Notes: generated by a model from the sequence alone, not told the origin. A stretch of 8,503 bases of DNA from Pseudomonadota bacterium (GCA_963205525.1 CAUJJP010000135.1:1-8503), one strand, 5' to 3'; numbered from the stretch's first letter, positions 1 to 8,112 are shown. Made by a program: numbers and translations.

Positions 1-2015
<2,015 letters not shown>

Positions 2016-2048
2016 GGACCTTGTCCGCCTAGACGCGTCGGCTCGGCG

Positions 2049-3194
2049 TCAAAGGGCGGCGAGCGCCGCCTCCAGCGCCTGCAGTTCGGCCTCGCTGTTG
2101 TAGCCGGCGACCGAGACGCGCACGAAGCAACGCCCGCGGTGGGTGGTCACCGGCACCTCGATGCGGTGCTGATTGAAGAGCTGCCGGCGCAGCGCCTCGG
2201 GGTCGCAGGCGCGCACCGGCAGCGGGAACATGAGGGCGTGGTCGCTGCCGGGCGCGATCGGCGCCAGTCCTTGCTGCGCCGCCACCCGCTGCAGCAGGGC
2301 CGCGCCCAGGGCGTGACCGCGTTCGTGCCGCGGCGCCAGCTCGCGGCGGTGGAAGTCCAGCGCCGCCGGCACCGCGAGCCAGGCGCTGAGGTCGCGTGTG
2401 CCCTGCCACTGCAGGCGGCGCTCCAGCGTGCTGTGCCCCAGGTAGGCGTCGAATCCGCTGTGGCCGCCGCTGTCCGGTGCATAGCCCCAGCTCGTCACCA
2501 GCGCGTGCAGCCGCTCGTGGTGCTCGGCGCGCGCATGCAGGAAGCCGCTGCCCTTGGGCGCGCAGACCCATTTGTGCAGATTGGCGGCGTAGAAGTCGGC
2601 GCCGATCGCGTCCAGGTCGAGGTCGATCTGGCCCGGTGCGTGCGCGCCGTCGATCAGGCTCATAAGCCCTCGCGCACGCGCCGCCGCGCACAGCTCGGCG
2701 ACCGGGAACACGAGTGCGGTGGTCGAACCGATGTGGCTGGCGTAGACCAGCCGGGTGCGCGGTGTGGCCTGTGCCAGCAGGTCGTGGACGAAGTGCCTGC
2801 GCTCGAAAGGCAGTGCGACGCTCACCCGCCGGTAGACCGCGCCGGTGGCCGCGCACACGCGCTGCCAGGCGGCCTCGCAGGCGCCGTACTCGTGGTCGGT
2901 GGCGAGCACCTCGTCGCCCGGGCGCAGATCCAGCGAGCGCGCGACCACATTCACCGCCGTGGTTGCGTTGGGCACGAAGACCAGCTCGTCGGCGGGTGCG
3001 CCGACCCAGCCGCCCAGGGCCTCGCGCGCCTGGCGCAGCAGCGCGGCCGAGCGCCGGCCGAGGAACTCCACCGGGTTGCGCTCCATCTCGTCCTGCCAAC
3101 GCCGCTGCGCCGCCAGCACCTCGCGCGGGCAGGCGCCGAAACTGCCGTGGTTGAGAAAGACGAGATTCGGGTCAAGCAGAAAGCGGTCGCGCAT
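2049..3194 (-). CDS. Aminotransferase class V-fold PLP enzyme (isopenicillin N epimerase-like)
   Basis: This 381-residue protein has the fold-type I, class V aminotransferase architecture and resembles the isopenicillin N epimerase/CsdA-like group. The start at 3194 gives MRDRFLLDPNLVFLNHGSFG, the usual beginning of this family; the frame opens further upstream to an ATG at 3341, but that 49-residue extension is not family-like. Visible PLP-site features are NATTAVN (76-82, cofactor phosphate region), HEYG (101-104, the region stacking on the ring), IDGAH with Asp182 (pyridine nitrogen) and NLHKW with Lys208 (Schiff base). Length is normal for the family. Substrate cannot be read from sequence: members include epimerases, cysteine desulfurase-like enzymes and uncharacterised proteins, so the name describes the fold rather than the reaction. 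No signal peptide is seen, so it should be cytoplasmic. I see no clear Shine-Dalgarno before 3194. It converges with ygiQ (33-bp gap), and upstream on the same strand lies an apparent transposon-ATPase relic. Confidence 0.9.
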   Translation of the reverse strand: MRDRFLLDPNLVFLNHGSFGACPREVLAAQRRWQDEMERNPVEFLGRRSAALLRQAREALGGWVGAPADELVFVPNATTAVNVVARSLDLRPGDEVLATDHEYGACEAAWQRVCAATGAVYRRVSVALPFERRHFVHDLLAQATPRTRLVYASHIGSTTALVFPVAELCAAARARGLMSLIDGAHAPGQIDLDLDAIGADFYAANLHKWVCAPKGSGFLHARAEHHERLHALVTSWGYAPDSGGHSGFDAYLGHSTLERRLQWQGTRDLSAWLAVPAALDFHRRELAPRHERGHALGAALLQRVAAQQGLAPIAPGSDHALMFPLPVRACDPEALRRQLFNQHRIEVPVTTHRGRCFVRVSVAGYNSEAELQALEAALAAL

Positions 3195-3536
3195 GGGGCG
3201 CGAGTCTAGGAGCCCGGGCGGCAGGCCCGGTGTCAACAAGCCTGAGCGGTGACGACGATGCTCTTGCGCTCGTGGCTCTCGTCGATCAGCTCGAAAACTG
3301 TGCCCTTGCCCGATCCACGAGCCGACGTCGGCCAGCGCCATTCAAGCGGACTGGCGTCTTGCGCGCTGCCCTGCCGTGGCGGCGAGCTGCGCGCGCAGGC
3401 GGCTGAGCACCGCCGCCGCGCGGGCGCCGCCCACACTGACAGGCCCCCCGGAATGAGGGGTGCGGGCATCTCTGCGCATGGCCCGGGCCGACGGGGCGGC
3501 GCAGACTTCGCGTTCCTTGATACGGAGGTCGACCCG
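3195..3536. other. 342-bp intergenic region between divergent genes
   Basis: The segment separates the aminotransferase (-) from the esterase (+). Its left third carries the possible IstB relic; the remainder (about 3342-3536) shows no convincing protein. Open frames cross it on both strands, but they are Arg/Ala-rich and lack recognisable motifs, as expected of GC-rich noncoding DNA. Promoters for both flanking genes should lie here, but I cannot name convincing -35/-10 or -24/-12 pairs. A GGAGG at 3524-3528 serves the esterase. Confidence 0.6.
3236..3341 (-). pseudogene. Possible frameshifted relic of an IS21-type IstB ATPase
   Basis: On the minus strand, one frame ending at the stop 3233-3235 encodes ELIDESHERKSIVVTAQ. 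This resembles the IstB/DnaC-like stretch usually seen as E-(I/V)-I-D-D-R-Y-x-R-x-S-(T/L)-(I/L)-(I/V)-T-S-Q. The neighbouring frame just upstream (from 3341) reads LADVGSWIGQG, resembling the IstB Walker B region (D-D-(I/F/V)-G-x-x-P). The two pieces would join through a single frame change near 3303-3312. Neither frame contains a whole domain: the Walker A half and the C-terminus are missing. The segment also looks slightly less GC-rich than its surroundings. I infer a decayed IS21-family helper gene fragment. Only about 30 residues support this, recognised from memory, so it could be coincidence. Confidence 0.4.
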
Positions 3537-4499
3537 ATGAAGCGCTCCTGCACCCGACACTGGATCGCCGCCGCGGCGCTGCTGCTGGCCGGTAGTGCGC
3601 AGGCCTGGAACGGCCTCGTCGTCTTCGGCGACAGCCTGTCGGACAACGGCAACGTCGCCGCCGTGCTGGGTACCGACCCCGCGCAGGTGATCAGCGGCAA
3701 CGGCTACGTGCCGTCCCGACCCTATGCCTCGGGCACCTTCAGCAACGGCCCGGTGTGGGTGGACAGCTTTGCGGCTTCGCTCGGCCTCGCGGCCGGCCCG
3801 GCCCTGCTGGGCGGCAGCAACTACGCCTTCGGTGGCGCCCAGACCAGCGATGAATCTGGCGGCTCGCCCAGCCTGACGACCCAGCTCGGCATGTTCATGC
3901 TCGGCCATGGCGGGGTGGCGGCGGCCGATTCGCTGTACGTGCTGGCCGGTGGCGGCAACAACGCGCGCGCCGCGCTGCAGGCCATCCTGGGCGGCGCCGA
4001 TGTGGCGACGACGGTCGCCGCCACCGCCGCCGCCTACGCCGCCGATCTGGGTGCCATGGTCGACACCCTGCAGGCAGCGGGCGCGGCCGACATCGTGGTC
4101 TGGAACAGCCCCGATCTCGGCCAGGTGCCGGCGGTGCGTGCCTTTGGCGACGCCGCGCGGGCCCTCGCCAGCGGCCTGGGCACGGCGATGAACGCGGCTC
4201 TGGCGGCACGCCTGGCCGGCGAGGCCGGGGTGCAGACCTTCGACCTCTACGGCTTCGTCGACGGCGTGGCGGCCGATCCGGCGTCGCACGGCCTGCTCAA
4301 CGTCGTGGACGCCTGCGGTGCGCCGAGCATGGGCTGCGACGCCGCCACCGCCTTGTTCTGGGACGGCATCCACCCCAGCGCCAGCGGCCACCTGCTGCTG
4401 GCCGACGCGATGCTGGCGCAGGTGGTGCCGGAGCCCGCGCACTGGGCCCTGCTGCTGGCTGGCGGGCTGTTCATCGCCTGGCGTCGGCGCGCCCGCTGA
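3537..4499 (+). CDS. Secreted SGNH/GDSL-type esterase with PEP-CTERM sorting signal
   Basis: The 320-residue protein starts at an ATG preceded by GGAGG (3524-3528) at 8-nt spacing. The frame opens upstream to 3249, but that extension is noncoding in character and would bury the signal peptide. Residues 1-23 form a signal peptide (basic KRSCTRHW, hydrophobic AAAALLLAG, cleavage after AQA). SGNH blocks follow: GDSLSDNGN with nucleophile Ser33 (block I), NYAFGGA with Gly100 (block II), GGGNN with Asn141/142 (block III), and DGIHPSASGH with Asp276 and His279 completing the triad (block V). The C-terminus (297-320) is VPEP, a hydrophobic helix and an Arg-rich end (WRRRAR), the PEP-CTERM tripartite signal that exosortases recognise and process. 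It should therefore be exported and handled at the envelope; the lipid or ester substrate is unknown. No exosortase gene is in the window. It converges with the TonB receptor gene. Confidence 0.93.
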   Translation: MKRSCTRHWIAAAALLLAGSAQAWNGLVVFGDSLSDNGNVAAVLGTDPAQVISGNGYVPSRPYASGTFSNGPVWVDSFAASLGLAAGPALLGGSNYAFGGAQTSDESGGSPSLTTQLGMFMLGHGGVAAADSLYVLAGGGNNARAALQAILGGADVATTVAATAAAYAADLGAMVDTLQAAGAADIVVWNSPDLGQVPAVRAFGDAARALASGLGTAMNAALAARLAGEAGVQTFDLYGFVDGVAADPASHGLLNVVDACGAPSMGCDAATALFWDGIHPSASGHLLLADAMLAQVVPEPAHWALLLAGGLFIAWRRRAR

Positions 4500-4548
4500 G
4501 CCTGCAGCAAGCCCCCCGCGCCGCGGCCACTGCCCGGCTGCGCGCGGA

Positions 4549-4577
4549 CGGGCGCAGCCCGGCCCTGGGGGCGCTCA
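4549..4577 (-). repeat. Partial tandem copy (29 bp) of the stop-codon-associated repeat
   Basis: These 29 bases are identical to 4630-4658, the first 29 bp (minus-strand sense) of the full repeat copy next to it. The offset is 81 bp, which defines the period of the unit. Like the full copies it begins, read on the minus strand, with TGAGCGCCCCCAGG, and it contains the small palindrome CGGGC-gca-GCCCG. It lies between the convergent esterase and TonB receptor genes. Confidence 0.9.
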
Positions 4578-4658
4578 CAAGGAAACGCCGGGCCGCCCCA
4601 AGTTTTCTTGACCCCCACGGGGGGCGGGCCGGGCGCAGCCCGGCCCTGGGGGCGCTCA
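4575..4658 (-). repeat. 84-bp dispersed repeat, copy A, overlapping the TonB receptor stop codon
   Basis: Read on the minus strand this segment matches 7853-7936 over 84 bp with four substitutions and no gaps. Its first three bases are the TGA stop of the TonB receptor gene. Internal symmetry includes CCGGGC-gca-GCCCGG (4629-4643), a C-run/G-run pair at 4612-4624, and 9-nt arms CAAGGAAAC (4578-4586) and GTTTTCTTG (4602-4610) with one mismatch around a 15-nt loop. It may form several hairpins in the 3' untranslated RNA of the receptor gene and of the convergent esterase gene. I take it as a non-coding dispersed repeat; a role in transcript termination or stability is inference. Confidence 0.92.
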
Positions 4659-6815
4659 GAAGTTCGCGCTCAGCGACAGCCGCAGCTCGCGCCCGGGGGC
4701 GGCGAAGCCGATGTACTTGCCGCTGGAGTGGTAGCCGTAGCTGCCGTGGTCGTAATAGAACTCGTCGAGCAGGTTGCTCAGCGCCAGCCCGACGCGGTAC
4801 TGCCTGCGCGCGCCCAGGCTCCACTCGGCCATCAGGTCCAGCACGCTGTAGGCGGGCTTGTCCGGTGCGTCGGCGGTGATCAGGTTGCGCTCGGCCTGCA
4901 CGTGGCGTGCGCGCAGGCCGTAGCGGCCCGGCTGGCCGGCCGGTGCCCAGTCCAGGCGCGCGGTCCAGGTGCGGCCGATCGAGGTGCCCAGGCCGAGGTC
5001 GGCGTCGGTGAGCGCCTTGTCCTCGAAGCGGTTGTCCGAGTTCCACACCCCCAGCCCGAGCTCGAAGTCGCCCCAGCGACGGCCGGCCTCGATCTCGTAG
5101 CCGTCGACCCTGGCTGAACCCAGGTTGGCCCAGCGTCCCCATTCATCGGTCGTGTCGCCGGTGTACAGGGCGTTGATGTAGTGGTCGATGTTCTGCCGGA
5201 ACGCGGTGGCGCGGGCGAACCAGCCGCCTTGCTCCCAGGCGATGCCGAGCTCGAAGTTGTCCGCCTGTTCGCCCTTGAGGTCGCCGTGGTGCGCGTACAG
5301 GGCACTGAAGAAGCCCTCGCGGATGGTGACGCCGCGGAAGGCCTGGGCATAGGCGGCGCGCAGGGTCAGCGGCTCGATCGGCTGCCACTGCAGCGACAGG
5401 TTGGGGCTCAGGTGCGAGGCGTCGTTGCGCGCACCGGCGCCGGGGCCGGATTCGACGCGGTGGCTGTAATCGTCCCAGCGCAGGCCGGCGGACAATTCCC
5501 AGGCCGGCGCCGGTGTCCAGGTGGCCTGGCTGTACAGGCCCAGCACGCTGGCGCTTTGCTCGGTGCTGCCCCAGAAGGGCGGCGGCGTGGCCTGCTGGCG
5601 TGCGCGCAGGGCGTCGCGCCGGTACTCCGCACCCGCCACCAGTTCCAGCGCGCTCCAGCGCCAGGTGTTGCGCAGGTCGATGCCGGTGGTGGTCTGCTCG
5701 GCCTGGCCGTACAGGGCGCCGGTGTTGTTGCGGTGGTTGTCGTAGCGGTTGTTGCTGTGGTGCAGGGTGAGCTGGAGGTCGATCGCCTCGCTCGCCGGAT
5801 CCCAGCCGTGGTTCAGGCTCACCGTGTCGCGCGTCATGCGGTGGTCGGAGAGCTGGAAGCGGCCGTTGAAGTTCACCATGTGCGGCCGCTCGTAGTAGGT
5901 GCCGCTGTCGAACAGGTGCTCGGCGCTGAAGTCGGTGCTGTGCTCGCCCGCGAGCCGGGTCAGCCGGACCTGGCTGCGCTCGTGGTCGTAGGCGGTGGGG
6001 GCGACGCGCGCGCCGTGGCCGTCGTCGTAGTCGCCGCCGTGCTGGCGCACGTGGGTGACCATGGCGCCGAGCTCCTCGCCGACGCGCGCGTAGCCGGCGA
6101 CCAGGCCCTTGCCGCTGCCCTCGCCGTTGAGGCCTGCCGTGCCCTTCACCAGCACCCCCGCGGTCTGGCCCTCGCGGCCGCAGCGCGCGAGCATGTCGAA
6201 GGCGTTGCGGGTGCTGATGCGGATCGCACCGGTGAGGGCGCCAGCGCCCAGGGTGGCGGCGCCGGCGCCGGCGTCGAGCTCGATGGACTTGATGAACTCG
6301 GGCTCGATCTGGACCCGCGTCTGGTGGTGGTAGAGCTCGGCCGGCTGCTGGGCGTTGTCGATGCTGACGTTCAGCAGCGTGTCCTCGAAGCCGCGCACAT
6401 AGACCTTCTGCGCCACCGCGGCACCGCCGCCCACCGCCACCCCGGACTGGTTGGACAGCAGATCGGAGAGGTCATCGGCCTGCGTGAGCTCGATCTCGCG
6501 CGCGTCGATCCGGAAGTTGCCCGGCTCGCGCTCGCCGACCACCACCACCTCGGCGGCGCGCGGGTTGGCTTTCGCGCCGGCTTTGGTGCCGGCTTTCGTG
6601 CCGGTGGCGCCGGCTGGCTCGCCCGCCTTGGCGGCGGCAGTGCCGGCGGGCGCGCTGGCGGACGCGCTCGCCGGTGCGGCGGAGCTGGACGAGGTGGCCG
6701 ACTGCGCGGCCGCTGGCCCGGCGAGCAGGCCCAGGCTGGCCAGCAGGGCCACCGGCGCGAGCGGCCAGCGGGAGGGGTTGGCGCGCACGTGTGCGCCAGC
6801 GTTGAAGGCTTGCAT
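4656..6815 (-). CDS. TonB-dependent outer-membrane receptor, probably for an iron complex (FrpB/FetA-like)
   Basis: This 719-residue outer-membrane active transporter starts at the ATG at 6815, with AAGGA (6824-6828) 8 nt upstream. Residues 1-37 are a signal peptide ending AAA|Q. An Ala/Ser/Lys-rich linker (38-88) with a GTKAG/TKAG repeat precedes a TonB-box-like EVVVVGE (89-95). The plug (about 100-210) shows DDLSDLLSNQSGV, VYVRGFEDTLLNVSID, LYHHQTRVQIEPEFIKSIEL and GAGALTGAIRI. The 22-stranded barrel fills the rest and ends LSLSANF with the terminal Phe needed for BAM-dependent insertion. The RGFEDT...LYHHQ...IEPE...GAGALTGAI plug resembles FrpB/FetA-type iron receptors, and a Fur-like site lies upstream, so iron uptake under Fur repression is likely. 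The exact ligand (xenosiderophore, haem or other) cannot be told. No tonB/exbBD or ABC permease is adjacent. Its stop codon is part of the dispersed repeat. Confidence 0.93.
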   Translation of the reverse strand: MQAFNAGAHVRANPSRWPLAPVALLASLGLLAGPAAAQSATSSSSAAPASASASAPAGTAAAKAGEPAGATGTKAGTKAGAKANPRAAEVVVVGEREPGNFRIDAREIELTQADDLSDLLSNQSGVAVGGGAAVAQKVYVRGFEDTLLNVSIDNAQQPAELYHHQTRVQIEPEFIKSIELDAGAGAATLGAGALTGAIRISTRNAFDMLARCGREGQTAGVLVKGTAGLNGEGSGKGLVAGYARVGEELGAMVTHVRQHGGDYDDGHGARVAPTAYDHERSQVRLTRLAGEHSTDFSAEHLFDSGTYYERPHMVNFNGRFQLSDHRMTRDTVSLNHGWDPASEAIDLQLTLHHSNNRYDNHRNNTGALYGQAEQTTTGIDLRNTWRWSALELVAGAEYRRDALRARQQATPPPFWGSTEQSASVLGLYSQATWTPAPAWELSAGLRWDDYSHRVESGPGAGARNDASHLSPNLSLQWQPIEPLTLRAAYAQAFRGVTIREGFFSALYAHHGDLKGEQADNFELGIAWEQGGWFARATAFRQNIDHYINALYTGDTTDEWGRWANLGSARVDGYEIEAGRRWGDFELGLGVWNSDNRFEDKALTDADLGLGTSIGRTWTARLDWAPAGQPGRYGLRARHVQAERNLITADAPDKPAYSVLDLMAEWSLGARRQYRVGLALSNLLDEFYYDHGSYGYHSSGKYIGFAAPGRELRLSLSANF

Positions 6816-6909
6816 GGAAGACGTCCTTGGATGACAGGGATGGCGCCGCCGTGAGCGGCCGGGCGCGCGAGGCGCCCTCGCAGACTGGCTTGACGCAGGA
6901 CGTCTGGCT

Positions 6910-6928
6910 AATGCGAACAGGTCTCATT
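6910..6928 (-). promoter_or_regulatory. Putative Fur box upstream of the TonB receptor
   Basis: AATGCGAACAGGTCTCATT is a 19-bp imperfect palindrome (7 of 9 arm positions pair). It matches AATGATAATnATTATCATT at 12 of 18 positions, and the GAGAAT/ATTCTC-type variant AATGAGAATnATTCTCATT at 15 of 18. It lies about 95 bp upstream of the receptor start and about 72 bp upstream of the dehydrogenase start. It is one of the few AT-richer patches in the window. Placement before a TonB receptor supports iron-dependent repression by Fur. I could not place a convincing -35/-10 pair around it. Confidence 0.6.
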
Positions 6929-7000
6929 ATTGCGGCATTTCGGGTGCCGTCGACGAGGCTTCCTAGAATCCGTCGCTTTCACCCACACGAGGCTTCAGCG

Positions 7001-7855
7001 ATGGCAATCGAGACGGTAGGAATCATCGGCGCCGGCACCATGGGCAGCGGCATTGCCCAGGCCTGCGCGCAGGCGGGCATCGCGGTGACGATGCAGGACA
7101 TCGACGAGGCCGCCACCGCGCGCGGGCTGCGCGCGATCTCGGGCTCGCTGGAGCGGCTGCTCAAGAAGGGCACGATAGACGAGGCTGCCAAGGCCGCCAT
7201 GCTGGCGCGCGTGCGCACGACGACGCAGGCGCAGGACCTCGCCGACTGCGAGCTCATCATCGAGGCGGCGACCGAGAACGAGGCGCTGAAGGAGAAGATC
7301 CTGCGCAACGTGGAGGCCATCGCGCGCCCGGGCACCATCATCGCCACCAACACCTCGTCGATCTCCATCACCCGGCTCGCCGCCGCGCTGAAGGATCCCG
7401 CGCGCTTCGTCGGCATGCACTTCTTCAACCCGGTGCCGGTGATGGCGCTGGTGGAGATCATCCGTGGCCTGCGCACCGCGGAGGCCACGGTGCAGGCGGT
7501 GACGGAGCTGGCGCAGCGCGTGGGCAAGACGCCGATCGGCGTCAAGAACAGTGCCGGCTTCGTCGTCAACCGCATCCTGTGCCCGATGATCAACGAGGCC
7601 ATCTTCGCGCTGCAGGAGGGGCTGGCGAGTGCCGAGGAGATCGACGCCGGCATGAAGCTGGGCTGCAACCACCCGATCGGCCCGCTGGCGCTGTGCGACC
7701 TGATCGGGCTGGACGTGCAACTGGCGGTGATGCAGGTGCTGTACGCCAGCTTCAAGGACCCCAAGTACCGCCCGGCCCCGCTGCTGGTGGAGATGGTGGA
7801 CGCCGGCCTGCTGGGCCGCAAGACCGGCCAGGGCTTCTACCGCTACGACAAGTGA
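7001..7855 (+). CDS. hbd: 3-hydroxybutyryl-CoA dehydrogenase (NAD(P)-dependent 3-hydroxyacyl-CoA dehydrogenase)
   Basis: The 284-residue protein has the normal length for stand-alone Hbd/PaaH-type enzymes, which interconvert 3-hydroxybutyryl-CoA and acetoacetyl-CoA in butyrate, PHB-linked or short-chain fatty-acid metabolism. The ATG at 7001 is right for the family (VGIIGAGTMGSGIAQ follows at once) and has GAGG (6989-6992) 8 nt upstream; the same frame opens back to 6827 but that is leader sequence. The Rossmann motif is G10-x-G12-x-x-G15 with Asp33 at the end of strand 2. The catalytic pair is His140 in MHFFNPVPVM and Glu152 in LVEII; NTSSIS and KNSAGFVVNRIL are further family signatures. 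The C-terminal dimerisation domain ends GRKTGQGFYRYDK. A TAGAAT at 6964-6969 could be a -10 element, without an obvious -35. It is divergent from the TonB receptor, and its TGA begins repeat copy B. Substrate chain length and SDR-independent naming (hbd versus paaH) are not settled by sequence alone. Confidence 0.94.
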   Translation: MAIETVGIIGAGTMGSGIAQACAQAGIAVTMQDIDEAATARGLRAISGSLERLLKKGTIDEAAKAAMLARVRTTTQAQDLADCELIIEAATENEALKEKILRNVEAIARPGTIIATNTSSISITRLAAALKDPARFVGMHFFNPVPVMALVEIIRGLRTAEATVQAVTELAQRVGKTPIGVKNSAGFVVNRILCPMINEAIFALQEGLASAEEIDAGMKLGCNHPIGPLALCDLIGLDVQLAVMQVLYASFKDPKYRPAPLLVEMVDAGLLGRKTGQGFYRYDK

Positions 7856-7936
7856 GCGCCCCCAGGACCGGGCTGCGCCCAGCCCGCCCCCCGCGGGGGT
7901 CAAGGAAACTTGGGGCGGCCCGGCGTTTCCTTGTGA
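7853..7936 (+). repeat. 84-bp dispersed repeat, copy B, beginning at the hbd stop codon
   Basis: The element begins with the TGA of the dehydrogenase gene and matches copy A (4658 down to 4575) with four differences, at repeat positions 15, 29, 42 and 53. Palindromes are cleaner than in copy A: CGGGCT-gcgccc-AGCCCG (7869-7886), CCCCC-gc-GGGGG, and perfect 9-nt arms CAAGGAAAC (7901-7909) and GTTTCCTTG (7925-7933) around a 15-nt loop. No T-tract follows, so it is not a textbook intrinsic terminator, although the hairpins could mark or protect the transcript end. Confidence 0.92.
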
Positions 7937-7940
7937 CCGC

Positions 7941-7997
7941 GTGACGGCCGCGCCGGCCGAACCCGGCCCCGAGTTCTGGCAGCAACGCTTTGCGGTC
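7941..7997 (+). pseudogene. Possible 5' stub of a TPMT-like SAM-dependent methyltransferase
   Basis: From the GTG at 7941 the frame reads MTAAPAEPGPEFWQQRF. The EFWQQRF block resembles the extreme N-terminus of thiopurine S-methyltransferase-like proteins of proteobacteria, which typically continue with a G-x-T-x-W-D-R-G block. Here the expected continuation is absent: the frame turns into Arg/Pro/Ala-rich sequence and ends at 8171 without any glycine-rich SAM motif. I infer a deletion scar that left only about 17-19 codons. The evidence is a single short motif recognised from memory, so confidence is low. Confidence 0.3.
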
Positions 7998-8112
7998 CGG
8001 CGACCGGCAGGGCCAGCACGCCCAGCCACAAGCCGAGCTGCTGGCGCTGCGGGTCGGCCAGGGCGCTTACACCGCCCCTGCAACGAGGCGCGGCGGCCCC
8101 ATCACGCGCACC

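Noticed and set aside
2016..2048. Weak GACGC...GCGTC inverted repeat between the convergent ygiQ and aminotransferase stops
   Set aside because: Only 5 bp of stem with a 9-nt loop and no T-run; too weak in GC-rich DNA to call a terminator.
2139..3209. 356-codon + strand frame, and a similar minus-strand frame at 2029-3099, across the aminotransferase gene
   Set aside because: Both are shadows of the PLP enzyme, whose active-site motifs fix the coding frame.
3195..3341. 49-residue N-terminal extension of the aminotransferase to the ATG at 3341
   Set aside because: The family begins at the MRDRFLLDPN start; the extension overlaps the putative IstB relic and is not family-like.
3249..3536. N-terminal extension of the esterase frame to the GTG at 3249
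   Set aside because: It would place 96 low-quality residues before a perfect signal peptide, and GGAGG sits 8 nt before the ATG at 3537.
3342..3536. Sigma-54 (-24/-12) or sigma-70 promoter for the PEP-CTERM esterase
   Set aside because: TGGC and TTGC-like words exist, but none have the required spacing; TTGATA at about 3517-3522 is too close to the start codon to act as a -35.
5181..6854. 557-codon open frame on the + strand opposite the TonB receptor
   Set aside because: It is Val/Ala/Gly-rich with no family motif and lies entirely antisense to a receptor with clear signal peptide, plug and barrel. This is the usual GC-rich mirror frame.
6827..7000. 58-residue extension of the dehydrogenase frame to 6827
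   Set aside because: It crosses the Fur-like site and a leader with no protein character; the Rossmann strand starts right after the ATG at 7001.
7960..8080. Minus-strand hydrophobic peptide (LGLWLGVLALPVAG) as a remnant membrane protein
   Set aside because: A single short hydrophobic stretch with no start, stop or motif context is not enough to annotate.
6995..8083. Long minus-strand frames opposite hbd, running into the intergenic repeat
   Set aside because: Arg/His/Gln-rich composition without motifs, antisense to an unambiguous dehydrogenase.
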